DNA of 64,000 nt from Rhodococcus sp. ARC_M5 (GCF_022810405.1 NZ_JALGQE010000006.1:186001-250000); one strand, 5' to 3'; counted from the stretch's first letter, positions 47,627 through 57,128 are shown. The notes: a model not told the origin generated them from the letters alone. Numbers and translations: made by a program.

Positions 47627-49146
47627 CGGCGTGCGACCTCACTGACGTCGAGCGCGAGGCGGTCCAGATGCAGTCGGCCTCGGGTGGTCCGCACGATCGT
47701 CGAACGGTCGCTGTCGCTCAGTGTCAGGCGCACGCCACTGTCGGAGCCGGACGAGTCCGAGGTGCGCCCGCTCACGCGCACTCGCGCGGTCAATGCGGCA
47801 TTCAACAAGCTCAAGAGCACCTCGGTTTCCTGCTCGTTCAGAATGCGATCGTGGATCCCCGCCGAGGCAAGGGACTGCGCGGCGGCACTGCGTGATCGCT
47901 GCGACTCGAGTTGCTGCTCGCGCAGCCGTCGGATTCCCCCGTCGTTGCGTTGCACCCGTCCCGGAACGCCTGGGGTCGGGGTTCGTCCGGTCTCGGCCAG
48001 CGTGCGCGAGATCTCGACCGGCGGTGCCTCCCACCACGATCGAGACGTCGAGATGATGTCGGCATCGGGATGGACCATCGAAAGGTGTCGAGGTCTGCCG
48101 AGGCCGAACACGGCGTGGAACAGCGCGTGTGCGCTGTCCTCGGTGGGAGCGGCAGCGAACCATCCGGCCAGATGGCGCAATTGGCTCTCGCGGCTGACGC
48201 CGCCCTTGCGGGTTTCGGTGACGCGGCGGAGCAGAGCCAACACGGCGGCGATCGCGCTCATCGTGCCCTCGCGGAGTCGCTCGGACTCGCTCAGTTCGGA
48301 CTCGGCCGAGACGAACCAGTGCGAGAGACCGGCCCAGCGATCGGTCCAGTCGGCGCGGCGTTCGTCCACGGTGAGGAAGACTCTCTCGTCGCTGATCGCG
48401 GCCCGGTCGACGAGTTCCTCGATGCCGGTGCCTTCGACGAGTGCTATCGCCTCGGCCAGCTTCGGGGCGTAGCGGGTCAGATCCGAGCTGAACTCGCGCA
48501 TGTGCGTGAGCAGGGCGTCCTTGTGCACCAGGAACGACTCCGGGGTGATCTCGGTGGTGCGCACCAGGTCACCCAGCACCAGGTAGAAGTGCGCGGCGCG
48601 GGTCGCCATCTCCGACAGCGTCGAATCGAGTCGGCTGAGCTTGCGGTAGATGCGATCGCCGTCTGCCTGACGGTTCGCCTCGGCCAGCTCGTGCATGTCG
48701 GCCAGCAGTTCGGGTAGCACCAGCCGCGACAGGGAAGCATCGTCGAGGCGGGCTCCGAGCACGTCCTCGACCGCGCGGTAGGCCTTGTAGCCGGCTTGGC
48801 CGAACTGGTAGACGAAGTGGCGGTTGCGGTACTCGGCGAGCGTCGCGGCACGGGTGCCGTCGTAGCTGCGTTCGAGCAGGCCCCACGCGTGAAGCTGGTC
48901 GAGCAGGGGCGCGATGTCGAGGGTGGTCAGTGCGTCGTGCCGACCGGGGTTGCGTGCGATGAGGTCGGCCACGTCTCCCGAGTGCAGCAGGACGACGTAG
49001 TTGGCTCGTGCGGTGTCGAACGCCCGGAGAACGGCCAGGTACTCGGATCTCTTCTCGGCGACGGCGAACGAGAACAGACCGAGACGGTCTTCCTCCACGA
49101 ACGCGTTCACGACCCCCTGCCGCGCGTCCTCGCCTGATTCGCTCAC
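47623..49146 (-). CDS. jetA: Wadjet kleisin-like subunit JetA (DUF2397, TIGR02677 type)
   Basis: 507-aa first gene of the Wadjet operon. JetA acts as the kleisin linking the two JetC heads. Family traits are LGLFSFAVAEKRSEYLAVLRAFDTA near the N-terminus, a long helical middle (about 160-330, mostly helices with heptads) and GGVSRESQLRHLAGWFAAAPTEDSAHALFHAVFGLGRPRHL in the C-terminal half. The start is a GTG at 49146 with TACCCT 6 bases upstream, so the mRNA seems leaderless and starts at the edge of the 33-bp repeat pair. Confidence 0.85.
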   Translation of the reverse strand: MSESGEDARQGVVNAFVEEDRLGLFSFAVAEKRSEYLAVLRAFDTARANYVVLLHSGDVADLIARNPGRHDALTTLDIAPLLDQLHAWGLLERSYDGTRAATLAEYRNRHFVYQFGQAGYKAYRAVEDVLGARLDDASLSRLVLPELLADMHELAEANRQADGDRIYRKLSRLDSTLSEMATRAAHFYLVLGDLVRTTEITPESFLVHKDALLTHMREFSSDLTRYAPKLAEAIALVEGTGIEELVDRAAISDERVFLTVDERRADWTDRWAGLSHWFVSAESELSESERLREGTMSAIAAVLALLRRVTETRKGGVSRESQLRHLAGWFAAAPTEDSAHALFHAVFGLGRPRHLSMVHPDADIISTSRSWWEAPPVEISRTLAETGRTPTPGVPGRVQRNDGGIRRLREQQLESQRSRSAAAQSLASAGIHDRILNEQETEVLLSLLNAALTARVRVSGRTSDSSGSDSGVRLTLSDSDRSTIVRTTRGRLHLDRLALDVSEVARR

Positions 49147-49152
49147 TGGAAC

Positions 49153-49158
49153 AGGGTA
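49153..49158 (-). promoter_or_regulatory. -10 element (TACCCT) of the Wadjet operon
   Basis: TACCCT on the minus strand is 6 bases before the jetA GTG. The region where the -35 would fall (about 49176-49181) lies inside the first 33-bp repeat unit. The site is a candidate. Confidence 0.45.
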
Positions 49159-49165
49159 GGGGGTA

Positions 49166-49231
49166 GGAGTGGAGCCTGCGAAACGACCAGGCGGTGTAGG
49201 AGTGGAGCCTGCGAAACGACCAGGCGGTGTA
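49166..49231 (-). repeat. Two perfect 33-bp tandem repeats upstream of jetA
   Basis: Units 49166-49198 and 49199-49231 are identical 33-mers starting GGAGTGGAGCCTGCGAAACG on the plus strand. Their core is the reverse complement of the units at 2406-2531, with A replacing G (CGAAACGAC against CGGAACGAC). In both arrays the core reads the same way relative to the flanking genes' transcription. The remainder of the 112-bp nirD-jetA gap shows no gene. Function unknown. Confidence 0.9.
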
Positions 49232-49258
49232 GGAGCGCCAGTCGTTCAACCGTGCCGG

Positions 49259-49558
49259 TTACAGGTCCACGGTCACTTTTCCGTCCACCACTGCGGCGGG
49301 GTAGGTGCGTACCGAGTCGATGCCGCTGGGGCAGGTGCCGTCGTCGAGCGAGAAGGTGTACTGGTGCAGCGGGCACACGACGATGGATCCGTCGATCTGA
49401 CCGTCGGCCAGGGGCCCGCCCTTGTGCGGGCACACGGCGTCCATCGCCCGCACCGAGCCGTCGCCGAGCAGGAACACCGCAACCTGCTTGCCGTCCACCA
49501 CGTAGGCCCGTCCCTCGCCGGGTGTCAGGTCCTCCACGGCCCCCACCGGCACGCTCAT
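49259..49558 (-). CDS. nirD: Nitrite reductase small subunit NirD (Rieske type)
   Basis: 99-aa electron-transfer partner of NirB in NAD(P)H-dependent assimilatory nitrite reduction to ammonium. The Rieske ligand motifs C-x-H (VCPHKGGP) and C-x2-H (CPLHQYTF) are both present. The ATG overlaps the nirB stop (49555-49558), so the two are translated together. The 3' end is 28 bp from the repeat pair. Confidence 0.92.
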   Translation of the reverse strand: MSVPVGAVEDLTPGEGRAYVVDGKQVAVFLLGDGSVRAMDAVCPHKGGPLADGQIDGSIVVCPLHQYTFSLDDGTCPSGIDSVRTYPAAVVDGKVTVDL

Positions 49559-52044
49559 CGGACCGGCACCTGCGGCAGCGCAAGCAGGGGCAGCGACGGG
49601 GTGAACTGGGCGGGCGACTTGGGCGCCGCGCGATCCTGCCAGGGGTCGATGTACCCGTCCACCGATGCCTGCACTCGCTCGTCGAGTCCGGCGACGATGC
49701 CGTCGCGGTCATCGATCAGCACGCTCTGCAGTTCCTCCAGGCCGACACGCGGAACCCAGGCGTACGTTCGCTCGAGCCACTGAGCGTTCTCGCGGTAGTG
49801 CTGAATGAACCTGCCTGCCACGGTCAGAACCTCCTCGGCCCCGGTCACGGTGGCCAGTAGATCGCCCTTGCGGATGTGTGCGCCTGCCGCGCCGCCGACG
49901 TAGATCTCCCATTTGTTCTCGCCCACCGAGACGACGCCGAAGTCCTTGCACAGTGCCTCCGAGCAGTTGCGTGGGCAGCCCGCGACCGCGAGCTTCAACT
50001 TCGCCGGAGTCTCCAGGCCCTGGAACCGCTCTTCGAGGGCGATGCCCAGGGCCGTCGAGTCGCCGAGGCCGAAGCGACAGAAGTCGCTGCCGACGCAGGT
50101 CTTCACCGTGCGCATGCTCTTGCCGTAGGCGAAGCCCGAGGGCATGTCCAGATCGCCCCACACCTTCGGCAGGTCCTCTTTCTTGATGCCGAGAAGGTCG
50201 ATACGCTGCCCGCCGGTGACCTTGACCAGCGGAACGTGGTACTTGTCTGCGACGTCGGCAATCTTGCGCAATTGATCCGGGGTGGTGACGCCACCCTTCA
50301 TCTGCGGCACCACCGAGAACGTGCCGTCGCGCTGGATGTTGGCGTGGACCCGGTCGTTGATGAACAGCGCGCCGCGCTCGTCCACCCAGTCCGGGCCCCA
50401 CACCGTGCGCAGCAGTGACGCCAACGGCATCTTGGCGGCGGCATCCTCGGCTCCGGCGGTCGCCAGCGCCGCGAACACCGCAGACACGGCCCGAAGATCC
50501 TGCGCTCGAATGGCGTCGATCAATTCCGGCTTGGTCATGGGGATGCAGGGGACGTACCAGTCGGCGGTGGGGTCTGCTTCGACGGCACCGCCCGCTGCGC
50601 ACGCGATGATGTCCTTGACCAACCCCTTGCACGAGCCGCACCCCTTGCCCGCGCGGGTCTTCGCGGTCACGTCGCCGAGGTTCTTCGCGCCCGCGTGCAC
50701 GCAGGCCACGATGGCGCCCTTGGTGACGCCGTTGCAGTTGCACACCTGAACGTCGTCGGCCAGCTCGGCGGCTCCCGTTGCCGCAGAGGGAGTTCCCATG
50801 TCGAAGAGCATGCTGATGCGCTCGTCGGGCAACGGCACTTTCTCGTCGAATGCCTGAGTCAGGAAATTAGCCTTGGAGATGTCGCCCAACAACGTGGCAC
50901 CGACCAGTTTGTTGCCCCGCACGATCACCGACTTGTACGTGCCACTGCGCGGCTCGTAGAACTGGACGAACTCGTCGTCGTCGCGTTCGGGGGCGGTGAT
51001 TCCCATCGAGGCGACGTCCACACCGGCCACTTTGAGCTTGGTGGTCAGGCGCGAACCGTGGTACGCCGCAGTGGGATCGGCTCCGGTGAGCACGTCGGCC
51101 AACACGACGGCCTGCTCCCACAGCGGTGCGACCAGGCCGTAGACCTCGCCGCGATGCTGGCAGCATTCACCGACGGCATAGATCGAACCCTCGTCCTCGC
51201 AACGCAATTGGTCGTCGACCACGATTCCGCGTTCGATCACCAGCCCGCCCGCGCGGGCGAAGTCCACACTGGGGCGAATGCCCGCGGTGACCACGACCAT
51301 GTCTGCGGCGAGCGAGGTGCCGTCGTTGAACCCCACGCCCGTGACGACGCCGTCCTCGGAGCGCAACACCGAGGTGGTTCGCTTGGAGGTGTGCACGCCG
51401 ACGCCGAGTGACTCGATCTTGTTGCGCAGCACGCGTCCGCCGCGCTCGTCGAGCTGTTGATTCATCAGATGACCGGGGGAGTGCACCACATTCACCTCCA
51501 GGCCCTGCGTGCGCAAGCCGTACGCGGCTTCGAGTCCGAGGAGACCGCCACCGATGACGACGGCCGAGACGTCGTCACGCGACTGCGCCATCTGCAGCAT
51601 CCCATTGGTGTCGGCGATGGTGCGGAAGCCGAACACACCGCGTGCCAGCCTGCCGTCGGACTCGCGCAGACCGTCCATGTTCGGGAAGAACGTGTTGCTG
51701 CCGGTGGCGATGATCAGCACGTCGTAGTCGACGGACCGACCGCTCTCGCAGATGACGGACTTGGAGAACCGGTCGAGGGAGATCGCGCGGTCCCCGGCGT
51801 GCAGTGTGACTGCGTTCTCGCTGTACCAGCTCATCGGATTGAGGATCAGATCCTCGTCGTCGACGGTGGCCTCGCCGGACAACACGTGCGAGAGCATGAT
51901 TCGGTTGTAGTTGCCGTACGGCTCGTCGCCGATCATGGTGATCTCGAACAGCGAACTGCCGTCGCGCTCGAGGATCTGCTCGACCGTTCTGGCACCGGCC
52001 ATCCCGTTGCCGACCACCAGCAGTCTCTGCTTGCTCGCGGTCAT
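49555..52044 (-). CDS. nirB: Nitrite reductase large subunit NirB
   Basis: 829-aa flavo-siroheme nitrite reductase. An N-terminal FAD/NADH reductase region begins VVGNGMAGART (10-20) and includes VVIGGGLLGLEAAYG for pyridine nucleotide binding. A BFD-type [2Fe-2S] region has C435, C437, C469 and C472. The siroheme/[4Fe-4S] region has C650, C656, C690 and C694 (TCVGSDFC; CPRNCSEALC). It overlaps nirD and shares the TGATG junction with the upstream small gene, so all three are one operon. Confidence 0.95.
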   Translation of the reverse strand: MTASKQRLLVVGNGMAGARTVEQILERDGSSLFEITMIGDEPYGNYNRIMLSHVLSGEATVDDEDLILNPMSWYSENAVTLHAGDRAISLDRFSKSVICESGRSVDYDVLIIATGSNTFFPNMDGLRESDGRLARGVFGFRTIADTNGMLQMAQSRDDVSAVVIGGGLLGLEAAYGLRTQGLEVNVVHSPGHLMNQQLDERGGRVLRNKIESLGVGVHTSKRTTSVLRSEDGVVTGVGFNDGTSLAADMVVVTAGIRPSVDFARAGGLVIERGIVVDDQLRCEDEGSIYAVGECCQHRGEVYGLVAPLWEQAVVLADVLTGADPTAAYHGSRLTTKLKVAGVDVASMGITAPERDDDEFVQFYEPRSGTYKSVIVRGNKLVGATLLGDISKANFLTQAFDEKVPLPDERISMLFDMGTPSAATGAAELADDVQVCNCNGVTKGAIVACVHAGAKNLGDVTAKTRAGKGCGSCKGLVKDIIACAAGGAVEADPTADWYVPCIPMTKPELIDAIRAQDLRAVSAVFAALATAGAEDAAAKMPLASLLRTVWGPDWVDERGALFINDRVHANIQRDGTFSVVPQMKGGVTTPDQLRKIADVADKYHVPLVKVTGGQRIDLLGIKKEDLPKVWGDLDMPSGFAYGKSMRTVKTCVGSDFCRFGLGDSTALGIALEERFQGLETPAKLKLAVAGCPRNCSEALCKDFGVVSVGENKWEIYVGGAAGAHIRKGDLLATVTGAEEVLTVAGRFIQHYRENAQWLERTYAWVPRVGLEELQSVLIDDRDGIVAGLDERVQASVDGYIDPWQDRAAPKSPAQFTPSLPLLALPQVPVR

Positions 52045-52391
52045 CAGATCAGCACCAGACCGAAATCGACGACGACCTCTCCGCTGGTACCGGCAGGGGC
52101 GGCGATCACCAGTTCGAGCACCGTGTCCGGATCCACGTCCTCGACCACCCGCAGCGGGATGTTCACTCCGCTCTTGGCACCCATCGGGAACATGCGCATC
52201 GGGCTGCCGTCGCGCAGCAGGGTCACGACCACCAGCTCGTCGCTCGAGTTTCCGCCGCGAAAGTACAGGGGCTGAGCCGTCGCACCCTCGGGGACGACGA
52301 AGCTCAGGCTGGGATCGATCAGCTCGGGCTTGTCCAGACCGTTACCGGTGAAGGAGAAAATGCCGTGCAGGAATCGCGGTGTGCTGGCCAT
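52044..52391 (-). CDS. Small protein heading the nirBD operon
   Basis: 115-aa protein that I cannot assign to a family. It reads as a mainly beta fold (PLYFRGGNSSDELVVVTLLRDG; DTVLELVIAAPAGTSGEVVVDFGLVLI) with a low charge and no Cys, and has no signal peptide or membrane helix. The ATG at 52391 is the family-like start (MASTPRFLHG); the frame opens at 52424. Its stop and the nirB start share bases (TGATG), implying coupling. It may bind or deliver something for nitrite assimilation, but this is speculation. Confidence 0.65.
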   Translation of the reverse strand: MASTPRFLHGIFSFTGNGLDKPELIDPSLSFVVPEGATAQPLYFRGGNSSDELVVVTLLRDGSPMRMFPMGAKSGVNIPLRVVEDVDPDTVLELVIAAPAGTSGEVVVDFGLVLI

Positions 52392-52491
52392 ACCCACGAG
52401 GTTGCGGGGTCGGGGTGACGCCACCGCTGCGGTGACGTTACGTCGGGATCAGAAAGACCTCACCGGCTGCCGGTCCCTCGTGTGCGGTCGG

Positions 52492-53508
52492 TCAGAGCCC
52501 GAAGTTGCCCGGACCCCGGCGCCTCAGGTACTTCTCGAACTCGGCCGCGATGGCGTCGCCGTCGATCTTGGCGATCGCATCGGACATGTCCACCTCGGCG
52601 TCGCCGCGCTCCTCGAGGCTGCGGACGTATTCACTGATCTCCTCGTCTTCCTTCGTCATCTCGGTCACCGCCTCTTCCCATTCCTCGGCCTGGGCGGGCA
52701 GTTCGCCGAGCGGTACCTCGATGTCGAGCACGTCCTCGACCCGCTGCAGCAGAGCCACGGTGGCCTTGGGGTTGGGCGGCTGCGAGACGTAGTGGGGAAC
52801 AGCAGCCCAGAAGGAGACCGCGGGCACCCCGGCCTTGACGCACTCGTCCTGCAGCACTCCGGTGATTCCGGTCGGCCCCTCGTAGCGGGTCTGTTCGAGA
52901 TTGAACTGTTCGGCCGACTCGGTGCTGTACGCGGTGCCCGTCACCGGAACGGGCCTGGTGTGCGGAGTGTCGGCCAACAGTGCTCCCAGGATCACCACGG
53001 TCTCGACGCCGAGCTGTTCGACGAATTCGAGCAGATCGTCGCAGAAACTGCGCCAGCGCATGTTCGGTTCGATGCCGCGCAGCAGCACAACGTCGCGCGA
53101 GCTGCCGGGAGGTGAACACACCGACAGTCGAGTCGACGGCCACTCGATCTCGCGAGTGACACCGTCCACCTGACGGACAGTAGGACGGTTGACCTGGTAG
53201 TCGTAGTAGTCCTCGGAGTCCAATTCGGCCAGTGGGCTGGCGTCCCAGATCAGCTCGAGATGTTCGACCGCGCCGCTGGCCGCATCGCCTGCGTCGTTCC
53301 AGCCTTCGAAGGCCGCGACCAGAATGGGGGACCGCAACTCGGGGATGTCGTCGTCGAGATCGTCGAGGTCTGTGGCGTTGGCCACAGCGTCGTGGACTGC
53401 CTCGATCAATGCAGCATCGAGAGGCACATCCGATCCAGAACCTGAAATGTCCGTATTTTCGGTACCGTCGTCGATCGGGGACTGGCCATCGAGGTTTCGG
53501 GGACTCAC
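52492..53508 (-). CDS. PAC2 (proteasome assembly chaperone-like) family protein
   Basis: 338-aa PAC2-domain protein like Rv2125, which is conserved beside metH in mycobacteria. The PAC2 fold begins LRSPILVAAFEGWNDAGDAASGAVEHL. An acidic N-terminal extension (about 15-57) and a Glu-rich C-terminal helix (about 270-315) flank it. The GTG at 53508 has TAGGCT 6 bases upstream (minus strand); the GTG at 53511 is too close. The ARC ATPase of the proteasome is encoded in the same region (62.6 kb), which makes a link attractive but unproven. Confidence 0.85.
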   Translation of the reverse strand: MSPRNLDGQSPIDDGTENTDISGSGSDVPLDAALIEAVHDAVANATDLDDLDDDIPELRSPILVAAFEGWNDAGDAASGAVEHLELIWDASPLAELDSEDYYDYQVNRPTVRQVDGVTREIEWPSTRLSVCSPPGSSRDVVLLRGIEPNMRWRSFCDDLLEFVEQLGVETVVILGALLADTPHTRPVPVTGTAYSTESAEQFNLEQTRYEGPTGITGVLQDECVKAGVPAVSFWAAVPHYVSQPPNPKATVALLQRVEDVLDIEVPLGELPAQAEEWEEAVTEMTKEDEEISEYVRSLEERGDAEVDMSDAIAKIDGDAIAAEFEKYLRRRGPGNFGL

Positions 53509-53514
53509 CACGAC

Positions 53515-53552
53515 AGCCTACGACCCGACGTAACTTCGGTGCCCACTACTCT
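53515..53552. promoter_or_regulatory. Divergent leaderless promoters of the PAC2 gene and metH
   Basis: On the minus strand TAGGCT (53515-53520) serves the PAC2 gene with 6 bases to its GTG. On the plus strand TACTCT (53547-53552) serves metH with 6 bases to its ATG at 53559. The two promoters are back to back within 50 bp; no riboswitch leader for metH is possible here. Confidence 0.55.
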
Positions 53553-53558
53553 GTAGTG

Positions 53559-56500
53559 ATGCCCGCTGAACACAAGCCCAGTCTGCTCGATGCGATTTCA
53601 CGTCGCGTTGTCATCGGCGACGGCGCGATGGGCACGATGCTCCAGGACGCAGAGCTGACTCTCGACGACTTCATCGGTCTCGAAGGTTGCAACGAAATCC
53701 TCAACGACACCAGGCCGGATGTCCTGCGGGAGATCCACCGCGAGTACTTCGCGGCCGGTGCCGACGCCGTCGAGACCAACACCTTCGGTTGCAATCTGCC
53801 CAACCTCGCCGATTACGACATCGAGGACCGCATCCGTGAACTTGCGGAGAAGGGCACCCGGCTCGCGCGTGAGACCGCCGACGAGATGGGCCCCGGCCGC
53901 GATGGAATGGGCCGCTACGTGCTGGGCTCGATGGGCCCTGGCACCAAGCTCCCCACTCTCGGACATGCCCCGTTCGCCCGGCTGCGCGACGCATACACCG
54001 AGGCCGCCCTCGGCATGATCGACGGCGGTGCCGACGCCATCCTGGTCGAGACCTGCCAGGATCTGCTCCAGGTCAAGGCAGCCATCATCGGTAGCCAGCA
54101 TGCGATGGACAAGCTCGGGGTTCGCATCCCGATCATCACCCACGTCACCGTCGAGACGACGGGCGCGATGCTTGTCGGCAGCGAGATCGGTGCCGCGCTG
54201 ACGGCCCTCGAACCCCTCGGTATCGACATGATCGGGCTCAACTGCGCGACCGGCCCGGCCGAGATGAGCGAGCACCTGCGCCATCTGTCGAAGCATTCGC
54301 GTCTCCCGGTCTCGGTGATGCCGAATGCCGGACTACCCACCCTCGGTGCCAAGGGTGCCGAGTACCCCCTGACCGCCCCCGAACTGGCCGAGGCCCTGAG
54401 CGGCTTCGTCAACGAGTACGGTTTGGCGCTCGTCGGCGGTTGCTGCGGCACCACACCCGACCACATCCGCCAGGTTGCCGACATGGTCCACGGGGCCACG
54501 AAACTCGAACGTCGGCCTGCCCCCGAGCCGGGTGTCTCCTCGCTCTACACCGCCGTTCCGTTCGAGCAGGATGCCAGCATCCTGATGATCGGCGAGCGAA
54601 CCAACTCCAACGGATCCAAGGCATTCCGCGACGCGATGCTCGCCGAGGACTACGAGAAGTGCCTCGACATCGCCAAGGATCAGACGCGCGACGGTGCCCA
54701 CATGCTCGACCTCAACGTCGATTACGTAGGCCGCGACGGTGCCGCCGACATGGCCGCGTTGGCCAGCCGCCTGGCGACGGCGTCGACCCTGCCGATCATG
54801 CTCGACTCCACCGAACCTGCTGTTCTCGAAGCCGGTTTGGAGCACCTCGGTGGGCGCAGCGCGGTGAACTCGGTCAACTACGAGGACGGCGACGGGCCCG
54901 ATTCGCGGTTCCAGAAGATCATGCGACTGGTCAAGGAGCACGGCGCCGCTGTCGTCGCTCTGACCATCGACGAAGAGGGGCAGGCACGTACGGCCGAGTG
55001 GAAGGTACGAGTCGCCGATCGGTTGATCACCGACATCACCGAGAACTGGGGCCTGCGCCACGAGGACATCATCGTCGACACCCTCACGTTCCCGATCTCG
55101 ACGGGCCAGGAAGAGGTGCGCCGCGACGGTATCGAGACCATCGAGGCGATCCGTCAGCTCAAGGAGAAGTACCCGAAGGTGCACACCACCCTCGGACTGT
55201 CGAACATCTCGTTCGGCCTCAATCCCGCTGCACGCCAAGTACTGAACTCGGTGTTCCTGCACGAGTGCACACAGGCCGGTCTCGACACCGCCATCGTGCA
55301 TGCGTCGAAGATCCTGCCGATGAACAAGATTCCCGACGAGCAGCGCGAGACTGCCCTCGATCTGGTGTACGACCGCCGCAGCGAGGGCTACGACCCGCTG
55401 CAGAAGCTCATGCAGCTCTTCGAGGGAGTATCCGCGGCGTCGGCGCGCGAATCCCGCGCCGAGGAACTCGGCCGCCTGCCACTGTTCGAGCGACTCGAAC
55501 GCCGCATCGTCGACGGTGAACGCAACGGACTCGACGCCGATCTCGATTCAGCGATGACCGAGAAGCCACCGCTGGAGATCATCAACGAAACTCTGCTCTC
55601 GGGGATGAAGACCGTGGGCGAGCTGTTCGGCTCCGGTCAGATGCAGCTGCCGTTCGTGCTCGCCTCCGCCGAGGTGATGAAAGCGGCTGTGGCGTACCTC
55701 GAGCCGCACATGGAAGCGACCGACGACGACGGCAAGGGCCGCATCGTGCTCGGCACCGTGAAGGGCGACGTCCACGACATCGGCAAGAACCTCGTCGACA
55801 TCATCCTGAGCAACAACGGCTACGAGGTCGTCAATCTCGGTATCAAGCAACCGATTTCGACGATTCTGGAAGCTGCCATCGACAAGCGCGCCGATGTGAT
55901 CGGCATGTCGGGACTGCTGGTGAAGTCCACCGTGGTCATGAAGGACAATCTGATCGAGCTCAACTCCAAGGGCGTCGCCGAGCAATTCCCGGTGCTGCTG
56001 GGCGGAGCGGCGCTGACGCGGTCGTATGTCGAGAACGATCTGCAGGACGTCTACGAGGGTGACGTGCACTATGCGCGTGACGCTTTCGAGGGCCTTCGGT
56101 TGATGGACACCATCATGACCACCAAGCGCGGCGGCGGTCCGGCTCCGGACAGCCCCGAGGCGCTCGCCGCGAAGGCGAAGACGGCCGAGCGCAAGGAACG
56201 GCACGAGCGGTCCAAGCGCATCGCCGAGAAGCGCAAGGCGGCCGAGGCTCCGGTGGTCGTGCCCGAGCGATCCGATGTCGCTGCCGACATCGACATCCCG
56301 GTGCCACCGTTCTGGGGCACGCGCATCGTCAAGGGCGTGTCGCTGTCGGAGTACTCGGAGCTGCTCGACGAGCGCGCTCTGTTCCTGGGTCAGTGGGGTC
56401 TGCGTGGTGCGCGCAAGGGCGAGGGCGCCACGTACGAGGATCTGGTGGAGTCGGAAGGCAAACCGCGCCTGCGTTATTGGCTGGATCGGCTGAGCACCGA

Positions 56501-57128
56501 CGGCATTCTGGCGCACGCGGCACTGGTGTACGGGTACTTCCCGGCAGTGTCCGAGGGCGACGACGTCGTGGTGCTCACCGAACCGGAACCCGATGCGCCC
56601 GAACGGTTCCGATTCACGTTCCCACGGCAGCACCGTGATCGATTCCTCTGTGTTGCAGACTTCGTGCGCTCGCGCACCGCCGCACGGGAATCCGGTCAGG
56701 TCGACGTACTGCCGATGAACCTGGTCACGATGGGCCAGCCCATCGCAGACTTCGCCAACGAACTGTTCGCGGCCGACGCGTACCGCGACTACCTCGAGGT
56801 CCATGGCATCGGCGTTCAGCTCACCGAGGCCTTGGCCGAGTACTGGCATCGCCGGGTGCGCGAGGAGCTGAAGCTGTCCGACGGCAATTCCGTTGCTTCG
56901 GAGGACCCCACCGAGGCCGAGGGCTTCTTCAAGCTCGAATACCGCGGCGCGCGTTACTCGTTCGGCTACGGTGCCTGCCCCGATCTCGAGGATCGCATCA
57001 AGCTCGCCGCGCTTCTCGAACCCGAGCGAATCGGCGTCAAGCTCTCCGAGGAACTGCAGCTACACCCCGAACAGTCGACCGATGCGTTCGTCCTTCATCA
57101 CCCGGAGGCCAAGTACTTCAATGTCTAG
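53559..57128 (+). CDS. metH: Cobalamin-dependent methionine synthase MetH
   Basis: Transfers methyl from methyltetrahydrofolate via B12 to homocysteine. The ATG at 53559 gives 1189 aa, near the mycobacterial length, despite an upstream-open frame. The homocysteine domain has the zinc cysteines Cys229, Cys295 and Cys296. A pterin domain follows (ERTNSNGSKAFRDAM). The B12 domain contains GDVHDIG with His739 as cobalt ligand. The C-terminal reactivation domain has YGYGACPDLEDR for AdoMet. The next gene overlaps by 8 bp. Confidence 0.96.
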   Translation: MPAEHKPSLLDAISRRVVIGDGAMGTMLQDAELTLDDFIGLEGCNEILNDTRPDVLREIHREYFAAGADAVETNTFGCNLPNLADYDIEDRIRELAEKGTRLARETADEMGPGRDGMGRYVLGSMGPGTKLPTLGHAPFARLRDAYTEAALGMIDGGADAILVETCQDLLQVKAAIIGSQHAMDKLGVRIPIITHVTVETTGAMLVGSEIGAALTALEPLGIDMIGLNCATGPAEMSEHLRHLSKHSRLPVSVMPNAGLPTLGAKGAEYPLTAPELAEALSGFVNEYGLALVGGCCGTTPDHIRQVADMVHGATKLERRPAPEPGVSSLYTAVPFEQDASILMIGERTNSNGSKAFRDAMLAEDYEKCLDIAKDQTRDGAHMLDLNVDYVGRDGAADMAALASRLATASTLPIMLDSTEPAVLEAGLEHLGGRSAVNSVNYEDGDGPDSRFQKIMRLVKEHGAAVVALTIDEEGQARTAEWKVRVADRLITDITENWGLRHEDIIVDTLTFPISTGQEEVRRDGIETIEAIRQLKEKYPKVHTTLGLSNISFGLNPAARQVLNSVFLHECTQAGLDTAIVHASKILPMNKIPDEQRETALDLVYDRRSEGYDPLQKLMQLFEGVSAASARESRAEELGRLPLFERLERRIVDGERNGLDADLDSAMTEKPPLEIINETLLSGMKTVGELFGSGQMQLPFVLASAEVMKAAVAYLEPHMEATDDDGKGRIVLGTVKGDVHDIGKNLVDIILSNNGYEVVNLGIKQPISTILEAAIDKRADVIGMSGLLVKSTVVMKDNLIELNSKGVAEQFPVLLGGAALTRSYVENDLQDVYEGDVHYARDAFEGLRLMDTIMTTKRGGGPAPDSPEALAAKAKTAERKERHERSKRIAEKRKAAEAPVVVPERSDVAADIDIPVPPFWGTRIVKGVSLSEYSELLDERALFLGQWGLRGARKGEGATYEDLVESEGKPRLRYWLDRLSTDGILAHAALVYGYFPAVSEGDDVVVLTEPEPDAPERFRFTFPRQHRDRFLCVADFVRSRTAARESGQVDVLPMNLVTMGQPIADFANELFAADAYRDYLEVHGIGVQLTEALAEYWHRRVREELKLSDGNSVASEDPTEAEGFFKLEYRGARYSFGYGACPDLEDRIKLAALLEPERIGVKLSEELQLHPEQSTDAFVLHHPEAKYFNV

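Noticed and set aside
52432..52441. GlnR-like GTAAC/GTCAC motif upstream of the nirBD operon
   Set aside because: The two elements are adjacent rather than separated by the usual spacing, so the match is too weak to call.
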